Shown here one piece after another: positions 1 to 8,330 of a stretch of 64,000 nucleotides of DNA. The stretch comes from Microbacterium aurugineum. GTDB lineage: Bacteria; Actinomycetota; Actinomycetes; Actinomycetales; Microbacteriaceae. The notes beneath the pieces were generated by a model. It had not been told where the DNA came from, did not search any database, and saw nothing but the letters and a program-made list of their open reading frames with translations. Both the position numbers and the translations under genes were made by a program. Positions within the stretch are counted from its first letter, which is position 1. Each line of letters opens with the position of its first letter. The stretch spans positions 3,357,411-3,421,410 of the forward strand of contig NZ_CP078078.1 in the NCBI RefSeq assembly GCF_023101205.1. The letters run 5' to 3'.

Positions 1-440
1 GCACCCTTGCCCTTGAGGTCCTCGATCGAGTTCAGCTCGGAGTACTCCGGCACCGCGATCGTGAGCTTGGCGTTGTCGTAGTACGTGCCGATGTCCTCGA
101 TGTCGTCGCCGTACTCCTCCATGTAAGAGGCGTGCGTCAGCTCGGGCCAGGCCGAGGGGTACATGTCGACGTCACCCTGCGCAAGGCCGGTGTAGAGCGG
201 CCCCGCCTCGGTCAGCGTCTTCATCTCGACCGTGTAGCCGATCTTCTCGAGCTGGTCCTGCAGCAGGTACGCGGTGCTGAGGCCGTCGGTCCACGAGGGC
301 AGGAAGCCCAGCGTGATGGTGCCCTTGTCGTCGGCGTTGCTGTCGCCGCCCGTGCCGCCTGCACCGTCGCCGCTGCAACCCGCGAGGGTGAGCGATGCGG
401 CGATGCCGACTGCGGTGAGTGCAAGGATCTTCTTCTTCAT
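1..440 (-). CDS. Glycine betaine/proline ABC transporter substrate-binding lipoprotein (3' end beyond window)
   Basis: First 146 residues of a periplasmic-type binding protein of the OpuAC/ProX family, which captures quaternary-amine osmolytes outside the membrane and delivers them to the permease. It starts MKKKILAL, followed by a hydrophobic stretch and a lipobox (LTLAGC), so it should be a lipid-anchored exported protein. A Gly/Ser/Asp-rich linker follows, then the family's TLGFLPSWTDGLS and DVDMYPSAWPE segments, the latter contributing an aromatic residue that usually helps cage the trimethylammonium group. The gene is third in the operon after the ATPase and permease, 58 bp below the permease stop, and runs off the left edge, so the C-terminal lobe is not visible. 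Substrate could be glycine betaine, proline betaine or carnitine; family assignment is solid, the ligand is inferred. Confidence 0.9.
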   Translation of the reverse strand, partial: MKKKILALTAVGIAASLTLAGCSGDGAGGTGGDSNADDKGTITLGFLPSWTDGLSTAYLLQDQLEKIGYTVEMKTLTEAGPLYTGLAQGDVDMYPSAWPELTHASYMEEYGDDIEDIGTYYDNAKLTIAVPEYSELNSIEDLKGKG

Positions 441-498
441 GTGATTTCTCTCTCTCAGTTCCGTATGGGTGTTGTTCCGTAGGAGTTATGGATAGTGC

Positions 499-1503
499 TC
501 AGAGGGGGCCGCCGCCGACAGCGCTGCGTCGAGGAGCGACCGTCTCGCGCTCCGCCTGATCCGCGGCATCCTTCCGGTCGGCGTCCTTCTCGGAGGCGGG
601 GGCGGATGCTGTTCCGCTCCCTCCGCCGTTCGGCGTGCGGAGTCGCTCGATCATGCTGAGCAGCGAGGAGCGGTTCTCGCCGGGTGCCCCCAGCGCCGCC
701 GTGACGCGGTCGAGGAAGACCGCGATCAGCACGACGCCGAGACCGGCCTCGACGCCCTTCGGGATGTTGATCGTCGAGATCGCCTCGACCACCATCTTCC
801 CGAGTCCGTCCGCGCCCGCCATTCCGGCGATGACCGCCATCGACAGGGCGAGCATGATGACCTGGTTGACGCCGGCCATGATGGTCGGCATCGCGAGCGG
901 GAGCTGGATGCCGCGCAGGATCTGCCCCGGCTTCGCACCGAACGCCTGTCCGGCCTCGACGGTCTCGGAGTCGACTCCGCGGATGCCGAGCTCGGTCAGA
1001 CGCACGCCCGGGGGCAGCGCGAAGATCACGGTGGCCACGAGGCCGGGCACCACGCCGATGCCGAAGAACACGATCGCAGGGATCAGGTACACGAACGCCG
1101 GCATGGTCTGCATGAAGTCGAGCACGGGCTTGAGCACCGCACGCACGGTGGCGTTGCGCGCCGACCAGATGCCCAGCGGCACGGCGATCAGCACGGCGAT
1201 CACGGCCGCGACGAGCACGAGCGCGAGGGTCTGCATCGCGGGAACCCAGAGGTCCATCCCGACGATCAGTCCGAACGACACGATCGTGCCGAGCGCGAGC
1301 TGCCAGGACCGCACGATCCACGCGATGAGCGCGGCGATGACGATGATGACCGGGAAGCTCGGCGTGAGGAGGATGGTCGTCAACCCGTCGACGAGGAACC
1401 TCATCACGAACGAGATCGCGTCGAGCAGTCCGTCGAGGTTGTCCTTGATCCAGTCGACGACCGATTCGATCCAGGTCCCGATGGGAATGCGGAATCCGTC
1501 CAT
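499..1503 (-). CDS. Glycine betaine/proline ABC transporter permease
   Basis: 334-residue membrane subunit of the OpuAB/ProW family. After an N-terminal amphipathic region (residues 1-30) there are about seven hydrophobic segments, and the binding-protein-dependent transport loop is visible near VEAGQAFGAKPGQILRGIQLP, the EAA-type helix that contacts the ATPase. The C-terminal ~50 residues are polar and Ser/Gly/Glu-rich, longer than in most ProW proteins, and probably cytoplasmic. Its ATG overlaps the TGA of the ATPase gene by one base (TGATG), so the two are translationally coupled and expressed as one importer with the lipoprotein downstream. Function in osmolyte uptake is well supported by the complete gene set. 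Confidence 0.93.
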   Translation of the reverse strand: MDGFRIPIGTWIESVVDWIKDNLDGLLDAISFVMRFLVDGLTTILLTPSFPVIIVIAALIAWIVRSWQLALGTIVSFGLIVGMDLWVPAMQTLALVLVAAVIAVLIAVPLGIWSARNATVRAVLKPVLDFMQTMPAFVYLIPAIVFFGIGVVPGLVATVIFALPPGVRLTELGIRGVDSETVEAGQAFGAKPGQILRGIQLPLAMPTIMAGVNQVIMLALSMAVIAGMAGADGLGKMVVEAISTINIPKGVEAGLGVVLIAVFLDRVTAALGAPGENRSSLLSMIERLRTPNGGGSGTASAPASEKDADRKDAADQAERETVAPRRSAVGGGPL

Positions 1504-2804
1504 CAGCGCACCTCCTCCGTCGTCGGGGCATCCGCCGGTTCAGCGGTCCACCCGTCATCGAGCACCGCATCGATCTCGGCCTGCGGCATGGGCATCATCG
1601 GGAGGGTGATCTCCTCGGTCGCGCCCGGACCGGGGCCCAGCGCCGCGAGCAGGGTCACGCGGGGGATCACACCGACCAGTCGACCTTCGGCATCCGTCAC
1701 GGCGAGCGGCAACGGCGACTCGACGGCGGGCACGAACAGGTTCATCAGCACGTCGTCTTCACGCACGCTCTGCGGCACCGGCTTGACGACGGAGTCGAGG
1801 GTGGTCGCGCCCTGGCGGACGAGCTTGACCGCGTCACGGTCGGTCACGACGCCGACCAGCTGCCGGTCGCGACCCACCACGTAGGTCGCCGACATGTAGG
1901 CATCGCGCATCTGGCGCAGGGCCGTGCGGGGGCCCGCGGTGTGCGGCACGACGGGGCGCGGACGCTCCATCACGTTGGCCGCGGTGAGAACGCGGGCACG
2001 GTCCACATCCTGCACGAACTGCTCGACGTAGTCGTTCGCCGGGTCCATCAGGATGTCCTCGGGCGTACCGATCTGCACGATGCGACCGTCGCGCATCACG
2101 GCGATCCGGTCCCCGAGGAACATGGCCTCGTTCAGGTCGTGCGTGATGAACACGATCGTCTTCTGGAGCTTCTGCTGCAGTTCGAGCAGCTGCTCCTGCA
2201 TCTCGCGGCGGATCAGCGGGTCGAGCGCGCTGAACGCCTCATCCATCAACAGGATGTCGCTGTCGGCGGAGAGCGCCCGGGCGATGCCGACGCGCTGCTG
2301 CATTCCACCGGACAGCTCGGAGGGAAGCTTGTCGCCCTGACCCTCGAGACCGACCAGGGCGAGGATCTCCTCCGCCTTGGCCAAGCGCTCGGCCTTGGGC
2401 GTGCCCTTGAGCTCGAGAGGGTAGGCGACGTTCGCCGCGACCGTGCGGTGCGGCAGCAGGGCGAAGTGCTGGAAGACCATCGAGATGCGGTCGCGACGGA
2501 TCTCGCGAAGCTTCGAGGCCGGGATTCCGGTGATCGGGTCGCCGTTCACCGTGACGGAGCCGTCGGTCACATCATGCAGGCCGTTGAGCATGCGGATGAT
2601 GGTGGACTTGCCCGATCCGGACAGGCCCATGATGACGAAGATCTCCCCGCGGTTCACGGTGAAGCTGGCGTCGATGACCGCTGCGGTGCCGGCGTCGGTC
2701 ACGGCGGCTCGGCTCTCACCAGCCTTCAGGCGACGGACGGCGGTGTTCGGATTCTTACCGAAAACCTTGTATAGATTGCGCGCTTCGAGAGCGATTTCGG
2801 ACAC
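1503..2804 (-). CDS. Glycine betaine/proline ABC transporter ATP-binding protein with tandem CBS domains
   Basis: 433-residue ATPase of the OpuAA/ProV family that powers osmolyte import. The ATPase domain (residues 1-270) has Walker A GLSGSGKST, signature LSGGMQQRVGIARAL, and Walker B ILLMDEAFSALD followed by the switch histidine in FITHDLNEA. Residues ~290-400 form a tandem CBS pair, which in this family senses ionic strength or binds a nucleotide such as c-di-AMP; which applies here is unknown. The open frame reaches back to 3020, but the domain begins at a GTG (2804) preceded by AGGGG at good spacing, and the upstream part has no recognisable homology, so the GTG start is chosen. It opens the operon; a leader of about 350 bases precedes it. 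Confidence 0.92.
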   Translation of the reverse strand: MSEIALEARNLYKVFGKNPNTAVRRLKAGESRAAVTDAGTAAVIDASFTVNRGEIFVIMGLSGSGKSTIIRMLNGLHDVTDGSVTVNGDPITGIPASKLREIRRDRISMVFQHFALLPHRTVAANVAYPLELKGTPKAERLAKAEEILALVGLEGQGDKLPSELSGGMQQRVGIARALSADSDILLMDEAFSALDPLIRREMQEQLLELQQKLQKTIVFITHDLNEAMFLGDRIAVMRDGRIVQIGTPEDILMDPANDYVEQFVQDVDRARVLTAANVMERPRPVVPHTAGPRTALRQMRDAYMSATYVVGRDRQLVGVVTDRDAVKLVRQGATTLDSVVKPVPQSVREDDVLMNLFVPAVESPLPLAVTDAEGRLVGVIPRVTLLAALGPGPGATEEITLPMMPMPQAEIDAVLDDGWTAEPADAPTTEEVR

Positions 2805-3157
2805 GTTTCCCCTGCGGCTCGCCTTCGGGTGGCTGAGCCTGCTTCGGTTACGTCCGGGTGATGCTCTCGAGGCCGTTCGACATGTCTGCTGTGGCGGCAC
2901 AGACGGTGGATTTCGGATCCACCGCGATAGAGCATCGACCGTACGCCCACGCCTCTTCGCAGCACAGCTCATCGAAAGAAGGACGTGATCGCGGACTGGT
3001 CTTCGGGCCGTCAGGCCCACGTTCCAACGTAACGAAATGGCCGATCAGGGGCAAATCCCGGCGGTGTGACCACGTTCTTTTTCTTCCGCTGACCGGGGGA
3101 TTGCACAGGTATCCAACGATCGCATAACGGGCATTCATCGAGGGTCGAAACGCGCGC
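2805..3157 (-). promoter_or_regulatory. Gene-free structured leader/promoter region of the osmolyte transporter operon
   Basis: 353 bases without a convincing gene between the osmolyte ATPase and the methyltransferase 3' end. On the minus strand I see a weak sigma-70-like promoter (TTGCCC at 3049-3054, 16-base spacer, TTACGT at 3027-3032). Downstream of it are three possible stem-loops: GGGCC/GGCCC near 3005-3020, GGTGGAT/ATCCACC at 2905-2923, and GGCTC/GAGCC close to the ribosome-binding site (about 2815-2845). Base composition is less GC-rich than neighbouring genes. No known riboswitch consensus (ydaO or glycine) was recognised. A long structured leader is plausible for osmotic control, but this is inference. 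Confidence 0.4.
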
Positions 3158-4357
3158 TCAGCGGCCCCGGACGCTGCGGGTCACAGTGAACTTCGGGGTG
3201 CGTCGGAGCTGCTCGGTGGCGCCGATCAGACGCGTCAGTTCGGCGCGGTACCCGAGGGAGGAGTTGTAGACCGTGAAGAGCTCGCCACCCGGTCGGAGCA
3301 CGCGGGCCGCGGCGTCGAAGAGGCGGGTGGCGGCGCCCGTGTGGATGCTCGTGCCGAGGTGGAAGGGCGGGTTCAGCAGGACGATGTCGAACGAGCCGTC
3401 CGGCAGCTCGGACCCTGCGTCGTCATGCATGACCGTGACGCGGTCGGCCACCCCGTTCGCGGACGCCGTCGCTCGCGCAGATGCCACGGCTGCGGCCGAG
3501 CGGTCGGTCGCGGTCACCCGCGCCTCCGGATGTGCGAGGGCGAACGAGAAGCCGAGCGCGCCGGTACCGCAACCGAGATCGAGCACGCGTGGCCCCTCCG
3601 TCGCGTTCACAACTCCGGAAGAATCCTCGCCGCCCGCCCCGATCGGGCCGTTTCGGGTCTGATTCCCGCCATCTTTGAGGAGTTGTGAACCACCCAGACC
3701 GAGCACTTCGCACAGCACCCGCGTGCCGATGTCGAGACGAGCGCCCGCGAACGCGCCACCGTGGGCGACCAGGGTCAGCCCATCGTGCTGCGCCGTCACG
3801 GGGAACGGCGGATCCGCGGGGACGGGAAGGGGTCCCGACGCGTCGATCAGCCGGGACTTCCGCTCGGCGCGCTGCGCCTGCACGTGCGCGAAGCTCCGCC
3901 CCAGCACCTCGTTCTGGGTGAGTGTCATGTGCTTCACCCGGCCGCCGGCCACGAGGACCACGTCGGGCGCGGCCCAGCGTGCGACGGCATCCGCGATCTC
4001 CTCGAGCTCCGCCAGTGATTTCGGGAGCTGCAGCACCACGAGACGCGCACCGTCGAGCAGCGCGGGTTCGAGTTCGTGCGAGACGAACCCCGTGATCCCG
4101 AGCTCTTCGGCGTTCCGCTGCAGTGCGCGGCGCCCCGTCGCGAGGTCCTGGTGGACCCGGACACCGTCGAGTCCGGCGTCCGTGAGCGCCAGGGTGATCG
4201 CACCGAAGCCGTCACCGATGACCACGGTCTCGGACCCCGGAGCACCGAAGGCGCGCGCCCGGTCGACGAGCAGCTCATCCGTGGCATCGTGCGCCTGGAG
4301 GTTGTCCGCCTCGACATCGGGCCAGCGGCGCAGGCGGCTGTAAGGGAACTCCGACAC
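3158..4357 (-). CDS. RlmG/RsmC-like class I SAM-dependent rRNA methyltransferase
   Basis: About 399 residues. The C-terminal half carries a Rossmann methyltransferase fold: SAM motif VLDLGCGTG, acidic TATDRS segment and the catalytic NPPFH tetrad in IVLLNPPFH, which marks guanine-N2 methyltransferases acting on rRNA (RlmG/RsmC). The N-terminal half resembles the degenerate methyltransferase domain of that family. Between the halves, residues ~223-251 (starting GSQLLKDGG) are encoded by an 86-bp palindromic repeat also found twice elsewhere in the window, so this copy carries an inserted translated linker directly before the SAM motif. The start is uncertain: GTG at 4357 is chosen because the frame upstream (to GTG 4450) runs through the promoter/operator of the divergent GntR gene. 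Target base (16S or 23S) cannot be told. Confidence 0.82.
   Translation of the reverse strand: MSEFPYSRLRRWPDVEADNLQAHDATDELLVDRARAFGAPGSETVVIGDGFGAITLALTDAGLDGVRVHQDLATGRRALQRNAEELGITGFVSHELEPALLDGARLVVLQLPKSLAELEEIADAVARWAAPDVVLVAGGRVKHMTLTQNEVLGRSFAHVQAQRAERKSRLIDASGPLPVPADPPFPVTAQHDGLTLVAHGGAFAGARLDIGTRVLCEVLGLGGSQLLKDGGNQTRNGPIGAGGEDSSGVVNATEGPRVLDLGCGTGALGFSFALAHPEARVTATDRSAAAVASARATASANGVADRVTVMHDDAGSELPDGSFDIVLLNPPFHLGTSIHTGAATRLFDAAARVLRPGGELFTVYNSSLGYRAELTRLIGATEQLRRTPKFTVTRSVRGR
3605..3690. repeat. 86-bp palindromic element, copy 1 (inside the methyltransferase gene)
   Basis: Ends are perfect inverted repeats GTTCACAACTCC / GGAGTTGTGAAC. Exactly 86 bp, the same length as copies at 61873-61958 and 62944-63029, with a divergent interior. 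It lies in frame in the methyltransferase and is read as a ~29-residue linker. Confidence 0.85.
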
Positions 4358-4394
4358 CAGCCCACTGTACGCGCGGACGAGGTCGGCGAAGGGG

Positions 4395-4440
4395 TTGACA
4401 TCGATCGAGGTTCTATGGTTACTTAGTCGAGTAAGTAACC
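4395..4440 (+). promoter_or_regulatory. Promoter and inverted-repeat operator of the GntR/ABC operon
   Basis: A TTGACA -35 box (4395-4400) is followed after about 17 bases by a -10 region that falls inside a perfect inverted repeat: GGTTACTTA at 4417-4425 and its complement at 4432-4440, separated by 6 bases. The dyad ends 22 bases before the GTG of the GntR gene. YtrA-subfamily regulators bind dyads of this shape, so autorepression of the operon by steric block of the -10 box is the likely mode. Confidence 0.7.
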
Positions 4441-4461
4441 CACTAACCACGCGGAGGACTC

Positions 4462-4851
4462 GTGATCGAAGAAGGCAAGCCGCTCTTCCTCCAGATCGCC
4501 GAGCAGATCGAGGACTCGATCGTCGACGGCTCGCTCGCCGAAGAGGCGCAGGCCCCTTCCACGAACGAGCTGGCCGCGTTCTACCGGATCAACCCCGCCA
4601 CCGCAGCCAAGGGAGTCGCCATGCTCACCGACAAGGGAGTGCTCTACAAGCGCCGAGGCATCGGCATGTTCGTCGCCGAAGGCGCCAGGGACCTGCTCCT
4701 CGGCGAGCGCCGCGCCGCCTTCGCCGACCGCTACATCGACCCGCTCCTCGCCGAAGCCCGCACGCTCGGGCTCGGCGCCGAAGACCTCGCGGACCTGCTC
4801 CGGCAGCGCGCCGCACACACCACCGACGCAGAAGGGAAGACCCCCGCATGA
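4462..4851 (+). CDS. GntR-family (YtrA subfamily) transcriptional regulator
   Basis: 129 residues: an N-terminal winged helix-turn-helix of GntR type (PLFLQIAEQIEDSIVDGSL, then APSTNELAAFYRINPATAAKGVAML) and a short C-terminal dimerisation tail, the compact architecture of the YtrA subfamily that controls ABC exporter genes. GTG start has GGAGG 4 bases upstream of position 4458. Its stop overlaps the ATG of the ATPase gene (ATGA). The strong inverted repeat overlapping the promoter just upstream is the probable operator. Members typically respond to cell-envelope-acting compounds; the inducer here is unknown. Confidence 0.9.
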   Translation: MIEEGKPLFLQIAEQIEDSIVDGSLAEEAQAPSTNELAAFYRINPATAAKGVAMLTDKGVLYKRRGIGMFVAEGARDLLLGERRAAFADRYIDPLLAEARTLGLGAEDLADLLRQRAAHTTDAEGKTPA

Positions 4852-5762
4852 CCACCGTCATCGAGGTGCAGAACCTCAGCAAGCGCTACAAGGAGAAGCG
4901 AGCACTCGACAATGTGTCGCTCGCGATCGAGGGAGGCGCGATCTACGGCCTGCTCGGCCGCAACGGCGCCGGCAAGACGACCCTCATGTCGATCCTCACG
5001 GCGCAGAACTTCGAGTCCTCCGGCACCGTCACGGTGTTCGGCGAGCACCCCTACGAGAACGCGCACGTGCTCAGCCGCATCTGCTTCGTGCGCGAAAGCC
5101 AGAAGTACCCGGACGACGCCTATCCGAAGCACGCTTTCAAGGCCGCGAGCCTGTTCTTCCCGAACTGGGACCAGGCGCTCGCCGATGAGCTCATCCACGA
5201 GTTCCAACTCCCGATGAAGCAGACGATCAAGAAGCTCTCCCGCGGTCAGCTCTCGGCCGTCGGGGTCATCATCGGACTCGCCTCGCGCGCCGAGATCACC
5301 TTCTTCGACGAGCCCTACCTCGGCCTCGACGCCGTCGCCCGGCAGATCTTCTACGACCGTCTGGTCGAGGACTACGCCGAGCACCCGCGCACCGTCATCC
5401 TCTCGTCCCACTTGATCGATGAGGTGTCCAACCTGATCGAGAAGGTGATCGTGATCGACAACGGTCAGATCCTCCTCCACGAAGACACGGACGCCGTGCG
5501 CGACCGCGCCGTGACCGTCGTGGGCGATGCCGCGAAGGTCGACGCCTGGGTCGGCGACCGCGAAGTGCTGCACCGCGAGGCGCTGGGCCGCGTGGCCTCC
5601 GTCACCGTCCTCGGCACCGTATCGGCGGAGGAGCGCGCGGAGATCACGGCCTCCGGACTCGACCTCGCCCCGGTCTCGCTGCAGCAGCTGATCGTGCGTC
5701 TCACCCAGAAGGCCGAGGCCGGCTTCCCGAGATCGGCCACCACGAAAGAGGAGGTGCGCTGA
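4848..5762 (+). CDS. ABC transporter ATP-binding protein (exporter type)
   Basis: 304 residues. Walker A GRNGAGKTT near residue 40, Walker B ITFFDEPYLGLD, and switch histidine in ILSSHLIDE are intact. The signature motif is unusual, LSRGQ instead of LSGGQ, as often seen in YtrB-like ATPases paired with YtrA regulators. It overlaps the regulator gene by four bases and the membrane gene by one base, so the three form one operon. The C-terminal ~80 residues form the extra domain of this exporter class. The exported substrate is unknown; resistance to envelope stress or antimicrobial peptides is typical for the family. Confidence 0.9.
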   Translation: MTTVIEVQNLSKRYKEKRALDNVSLAIEGGAIYGLLGRNGAGKTTLMSILTAQNFESSGTVTVFGEHPYENAHVLSRICFVRESQKYPDDAYPKHAFKAASLFFPNWDQALADELIHEFQLPMKQTIKKLSRGQLSAVGVIIGLASRAEITFFDEPYLGLDAVARQIFYDRLVEDYAEHPRTVILSSHLIDEVSNLIEKVIVIDNGQILLHEDTDAVRDRAVTVVGDAAKVDAWVGDREVLHREALGRVASVTVLGTVSAEERAEITASGLDLAPVSLQQLIVRLTQKAEAGFPRSATTKEEVR

Positions 5763-6448
5763 TGCGACGCACGCTCAACGTCATCCGCCTGCAGATGATC
5801 AATCGACAGACCTTCATCTGGGTCCCGCTGATCATCCTCGCCGGAGCAACCCTGATCTCGGTGCTGATCTATGCGATGATCCCGGGCGACTCCCCCAAGT
5901 ACGGCGGCGGCGGCCAGGCACCCCTCTGGTACTTCTTCGCCATCGGCCTCTCGGCCATGACGCTCACCTTCCCGTTCTCCCAAGCGATGAGCATCACGCG
6001 TCGTGAGTTCTTCTTCGGCACGATGCTGACGGCGGTCCTCGCCAGCACGTTCATGGGCGTCCTGTTCCTGATCGGCGGGGGCATCGAGGTCGCCACGAAC
6101 GGCTACGGCGTGAACGGTTGGCTGTTCTACCTCCCGTGGCTGTGGGAGGCCGGCCCGCTCGGCGCATTCGTCGTCTACTTCGCCCTCGCACTGTTCTTCT
6201 TCGTGGTCGGGTTCACGGGAGCCACGATCTACAAGAGCTGGGGCCTGATGGTGCTGACGATCGTGTGGATCACGCTGGCGCTCGTACTCGTCGGCCTGGT
6301 CTACCTCGTGACCCGGCTCGAGCTGTGGGATCAGGTCGGGGCAGGGATCGGCGACCTCGGAGCCGTCGGCCTCGCGCTCTGGGGCCTCGTGGCCACCGCA
6401 GTTCTGATGGGCGTCTCGTTCCTCGCCTTCCGGAGGGCGATCCCCTAG
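5762..6448 (+). CDS. ABC transporter membrane subunit (hypothetical permease)
   Basis: 228 residues with about six hydrophobic segments (for example FIWVPLIILAGATLISVLIY and LMVLTIVWITLALVLVGLVYLV). It begins by TGATG overlap with the ATPase gene and ends the GntR-regulated operon, so it is taken as the membrane half of that exporter. There is no catalytic motif and its sequence is not strongly diagnostic; the assignment rests on topology and position. A good terminator hairpin follows at 6465. Confidence 0.8.
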   Translation: MRRTLNVIRLQMINRQTFIWVPLIILAGATLISVLIYAMIPGDSPKYGGGGQAPLWYFFAIGLSAMTLTFPFSQAMSITRREFFFGTMLTAVLASTFMGVLFLIGGGIEVATNGYGVNGWLFYLPWLWEAGPLGAFVVYFALALFFFVVGFTGATIYKSWGLMVLTIVWITLALVLVGLVYLVTRLELWDQVGAGIGDLGAVGLALWGLVATAVLMGVSFLAFRRAIP

Positions 6449-6464
6449 CGATCCACCCGCCGTC

Positions 6465-6497
6465 GACGCCGATCGCCCTCCTCGGGCGGTCGGCGTC
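6465..6497 (+). terminator. Rho-independent-like terminator after the GntR/ABC operon
   Basis: 14-bp stem (GACGCCGATCGCCC at 6465-6478 with its partner at 6484-6497, one G-U pair) and a 5-base loop, followed by a short T-containing stretch. It lies 17 bases after the permease stop. Confidence 0.65.
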
Positions 6498-6596
6498 TTC
6501 GCGCGCTACCGGCGCGTGCCCGTCGACGCAAGCCTGTCGCGGGCACGACGTCGACCGCATACTGTCGCGGTGTCCGCCGTCCGAGGAGAAGATGCC

Positions 6597-7706
6597 GTGA
6601 CCCCGAGCCGACCCCGACTCCCCGCGCGACGCGTCGGAATCGCCCGTGCCCTGCACGACGCGGTCCGTCCGGCGCGGCTGCTGTTGGTGGCCAAGACCGC
6701 CCTCGCAGTGGCACTCGCGTGGCTGATCGCTCCGCACATGCCGGGAGTCACGCAGGAGTATCCGTACTACGCACCCCTCGGCGCGCTCGTGAGCATGTAC
6801 CCCACCCTGATGGGATCCGCGAGGTCGAGCCTGCAGACGCTCCTGGGACTCGCCACCGGGATCGGACTCGCCACCGTGGTCGTGCTGACCGTCGGACCCA
6901 ACTGGTGGACGATCCCCCTCGTCGTCGCGATCGGGGTGCTGCTCTCGGGCACGGGCTGGTTCGGGGTCGGACGCGAGTACGTGCCGATGGCGGCGCTCTT
7001 CGTGCTGATCATCGGCGGGCAGAACGCCGACGACTACTCGCTCGGGTACCTGACGCAGACCGCGGTCGGAGTGGTGATCGGGCTGGTCGTGAACGTGGCG
7101 ATCGCCCCGGCGCCTCTCACCGTGGCCGCGGCGGGGCAGCTGGCGGCGTTCCGGGAGCAGTTGGCGACGCACCTGCACGACATCGGCTCGGCGGTCTCCA
7201 CGTCGTGGCCTCCCGAGAACGAGCAGTGGGCGGAGGACGCGGAGTCGCTCGCCGACACCTCGGCCGAGCTCCGGGCAGCGCTGGCGGAGGCCGAGGAGAG
7301 CAGGCGGGGCAACCCCCGCGCGCGCGGGCATCGCACCCGTGTTCAGGCGAGCTTTGCGGAGCTCGCCGCGCTCGATCGCATCGCCCACCTGATCCGCGAC
7401 ATCGCCGACGGGATCGCCGACACCATCTGGGACCGACCCGCGGGCATCACCCTCGACGCCGCGCTGCCCGAGCCTCTCTCCGCCGCCTGCCATGCGGTGG
7501 CGGACGTGATCGCGCGGGGCGATGCGTCATCGAGTGAGGATCACCGCGCACGTGAGGACGCGGCACGGGCGATCCGGATCCTCCTGGAGGTCATCGACGA
7601 ACGCACGGTCGATGTGCGTCGCACGATGGGACCGGGGGTGCTCACCACGATGCACCTGCGTCGCATCCTGATCCTGAGTGGCACTCCCCGCACGGAGCCG
7701 GCGTAG
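6597..7706 (+). CDS. FUSC-family (aromatic acid exporter-like) membrane protein
   Basis: 369 residues. Residues ~25-165 hold a set of hydrophobic helices typical of the FUSC/ArAE half-module (LLLVAKTALAVALAWLIA, ETLLGLATGIGLATVVVL-like segment, ALFVLIIGGQNADDYSLGYL), followed by a long soluble alpha-helical region (170-360). The GTG at 6597 is preceded by GAGGAG at good spacing; the frame continues further upstream but without an RBS. Family members export aromatic acids or affect envelope stress resistance; the substrate here is unknown. The next gene is convergent five bases away. Confidence 0.83.
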   Translation: MTPSRPRLPARRVGIARALHDAVRPARLLLVAKTALAVALAWLIAPHMPGVTQEYPYYAPLGALVSMYPTLMGSARSSLQTLLGLATGIGLATVVVLTVGPNWWTIPLVVAIGVLLSGTGWFGVGREYVPMAALFVLIIGGQNADDYSLGYLTQTAVGVVIGLVVNVAIAPAPLTVAAAGQLAAFREQLATHLHDIGSAVSTSWPPENEQWAEDAESLADTSAELRAALAEAEESRRGNPRARGHRTRVQASFAELAALDRIAHLIRDIADGIADTIWDRPAGITLDAALPEPLSAACHAVADVIARGDASSSEDHRAREDAARAIRILLEVIDERTVDVRRTMGPGVLTTMHLRRILILSGTPRTEPA

Positions 7707-7711
7707 CCGCG

Positions 7712-8305
7712 TCAGATGGAGTCGTCGGCGGCGATCAGATCCAGCTGCCAGTAGCGGCCATCCGGATCACTGCTGTCATGCGCCTCGCCCGCCGCATCCA
7801 GCACCTTGCCGAAGCTCGCCATGGCTTCCTCGAACTCGGCCTGGGTCAAGCGGATGGTGCGCTGCGTGAAGGAGGCGTGCACTTCGGTGGTGCGTCCGGC
7901 GACGTACTCGGGCGTCCACGCCATGACGCGTCGCACCAGATCCTGGTGGTCTTCGACCAGGGCGGCGACGACCGCGAGCCGAAGCTCGTCGTCGGCGACC
8001 GGGCTCTCCGGGCCGCCGACATTGAGCGCGCCGTTGCGCCCCGTCCACACCCGATCCCGCCGATCGCGGGCCTTGTCGGGCGCCTCCTCGATCAGACCTG
8101 CCTCGAAGAGCGCGCGCAGGTGGAAGCTGGCACTGTTGGCGGGCACTCCGAGCTCGGCGGCGATGTCGGCGGCACGGAGGAAGTCGCGCCGTGAGAAGAG
8201 GCGGATCATCTGGCGCCGAAGCGGATGCGAGTAGGCCTTGAGCATGGCCGTCGTCATCCAGACCGGATCTTCGCTCGTGCCCTTCTTCGCGCCGTCCTCC
8301 GTCAT
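7712..8305 (-). CDS. Winged-helix (ArsR-like) transcriptional regulator
   Basis: 197 residues. The N-terminal winged helix-turn-helix is clear: AYSHPLRRQMIRLFSRRDFLRAADIAAELGVPANSASFHLRALFEAGLI, an ArsR-type fold with the recognition helix at NSASFHLRAL. The C-terminal ~100 residues are helical and may bind ligand or dimerise; no metal-binding cysteines are present, so it is not a classical metal sensor. It is divergent from an MFS transporter and shares a 74-base intergenic region holding three phased TTGCGCA(A/T) repeats, so it probably represses both. Confidence 0.85.
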   Translation of the reverse strand: MTEDGAKKGTSEDPVWMTTAMLKAYSHPLRRQMIRLFSRRDFLRAADIAAELGVPANSASFHLRALFEAGLIEEAPDKARDRRDRVWTGRNGALNVGGPESPVADDELRLAVVAALVEDHQDLVRRVMAWTPEYVAGRTTEVHASFTQRTIRLTQAEFEEAMASFGKVLDAAGEAHDSSDPDGRYWQLDLIAADDSI

Positions 8306-8330
8306 GTGCCGATCCTACCCGCGCCGTAAA

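Noticed and set aside
2848..3138. 96-residue open frame in the osmolyte operon leader
   Set aside because: No RBS, no homology, GC at third positions unlike neighbours; the region is better read as untranslated leader.
3605..3690. Insertion sequence ends
   Set aside because: Inverted ends enclose only 62 bases and no transposase is in the window; treated as a short palindromic element.
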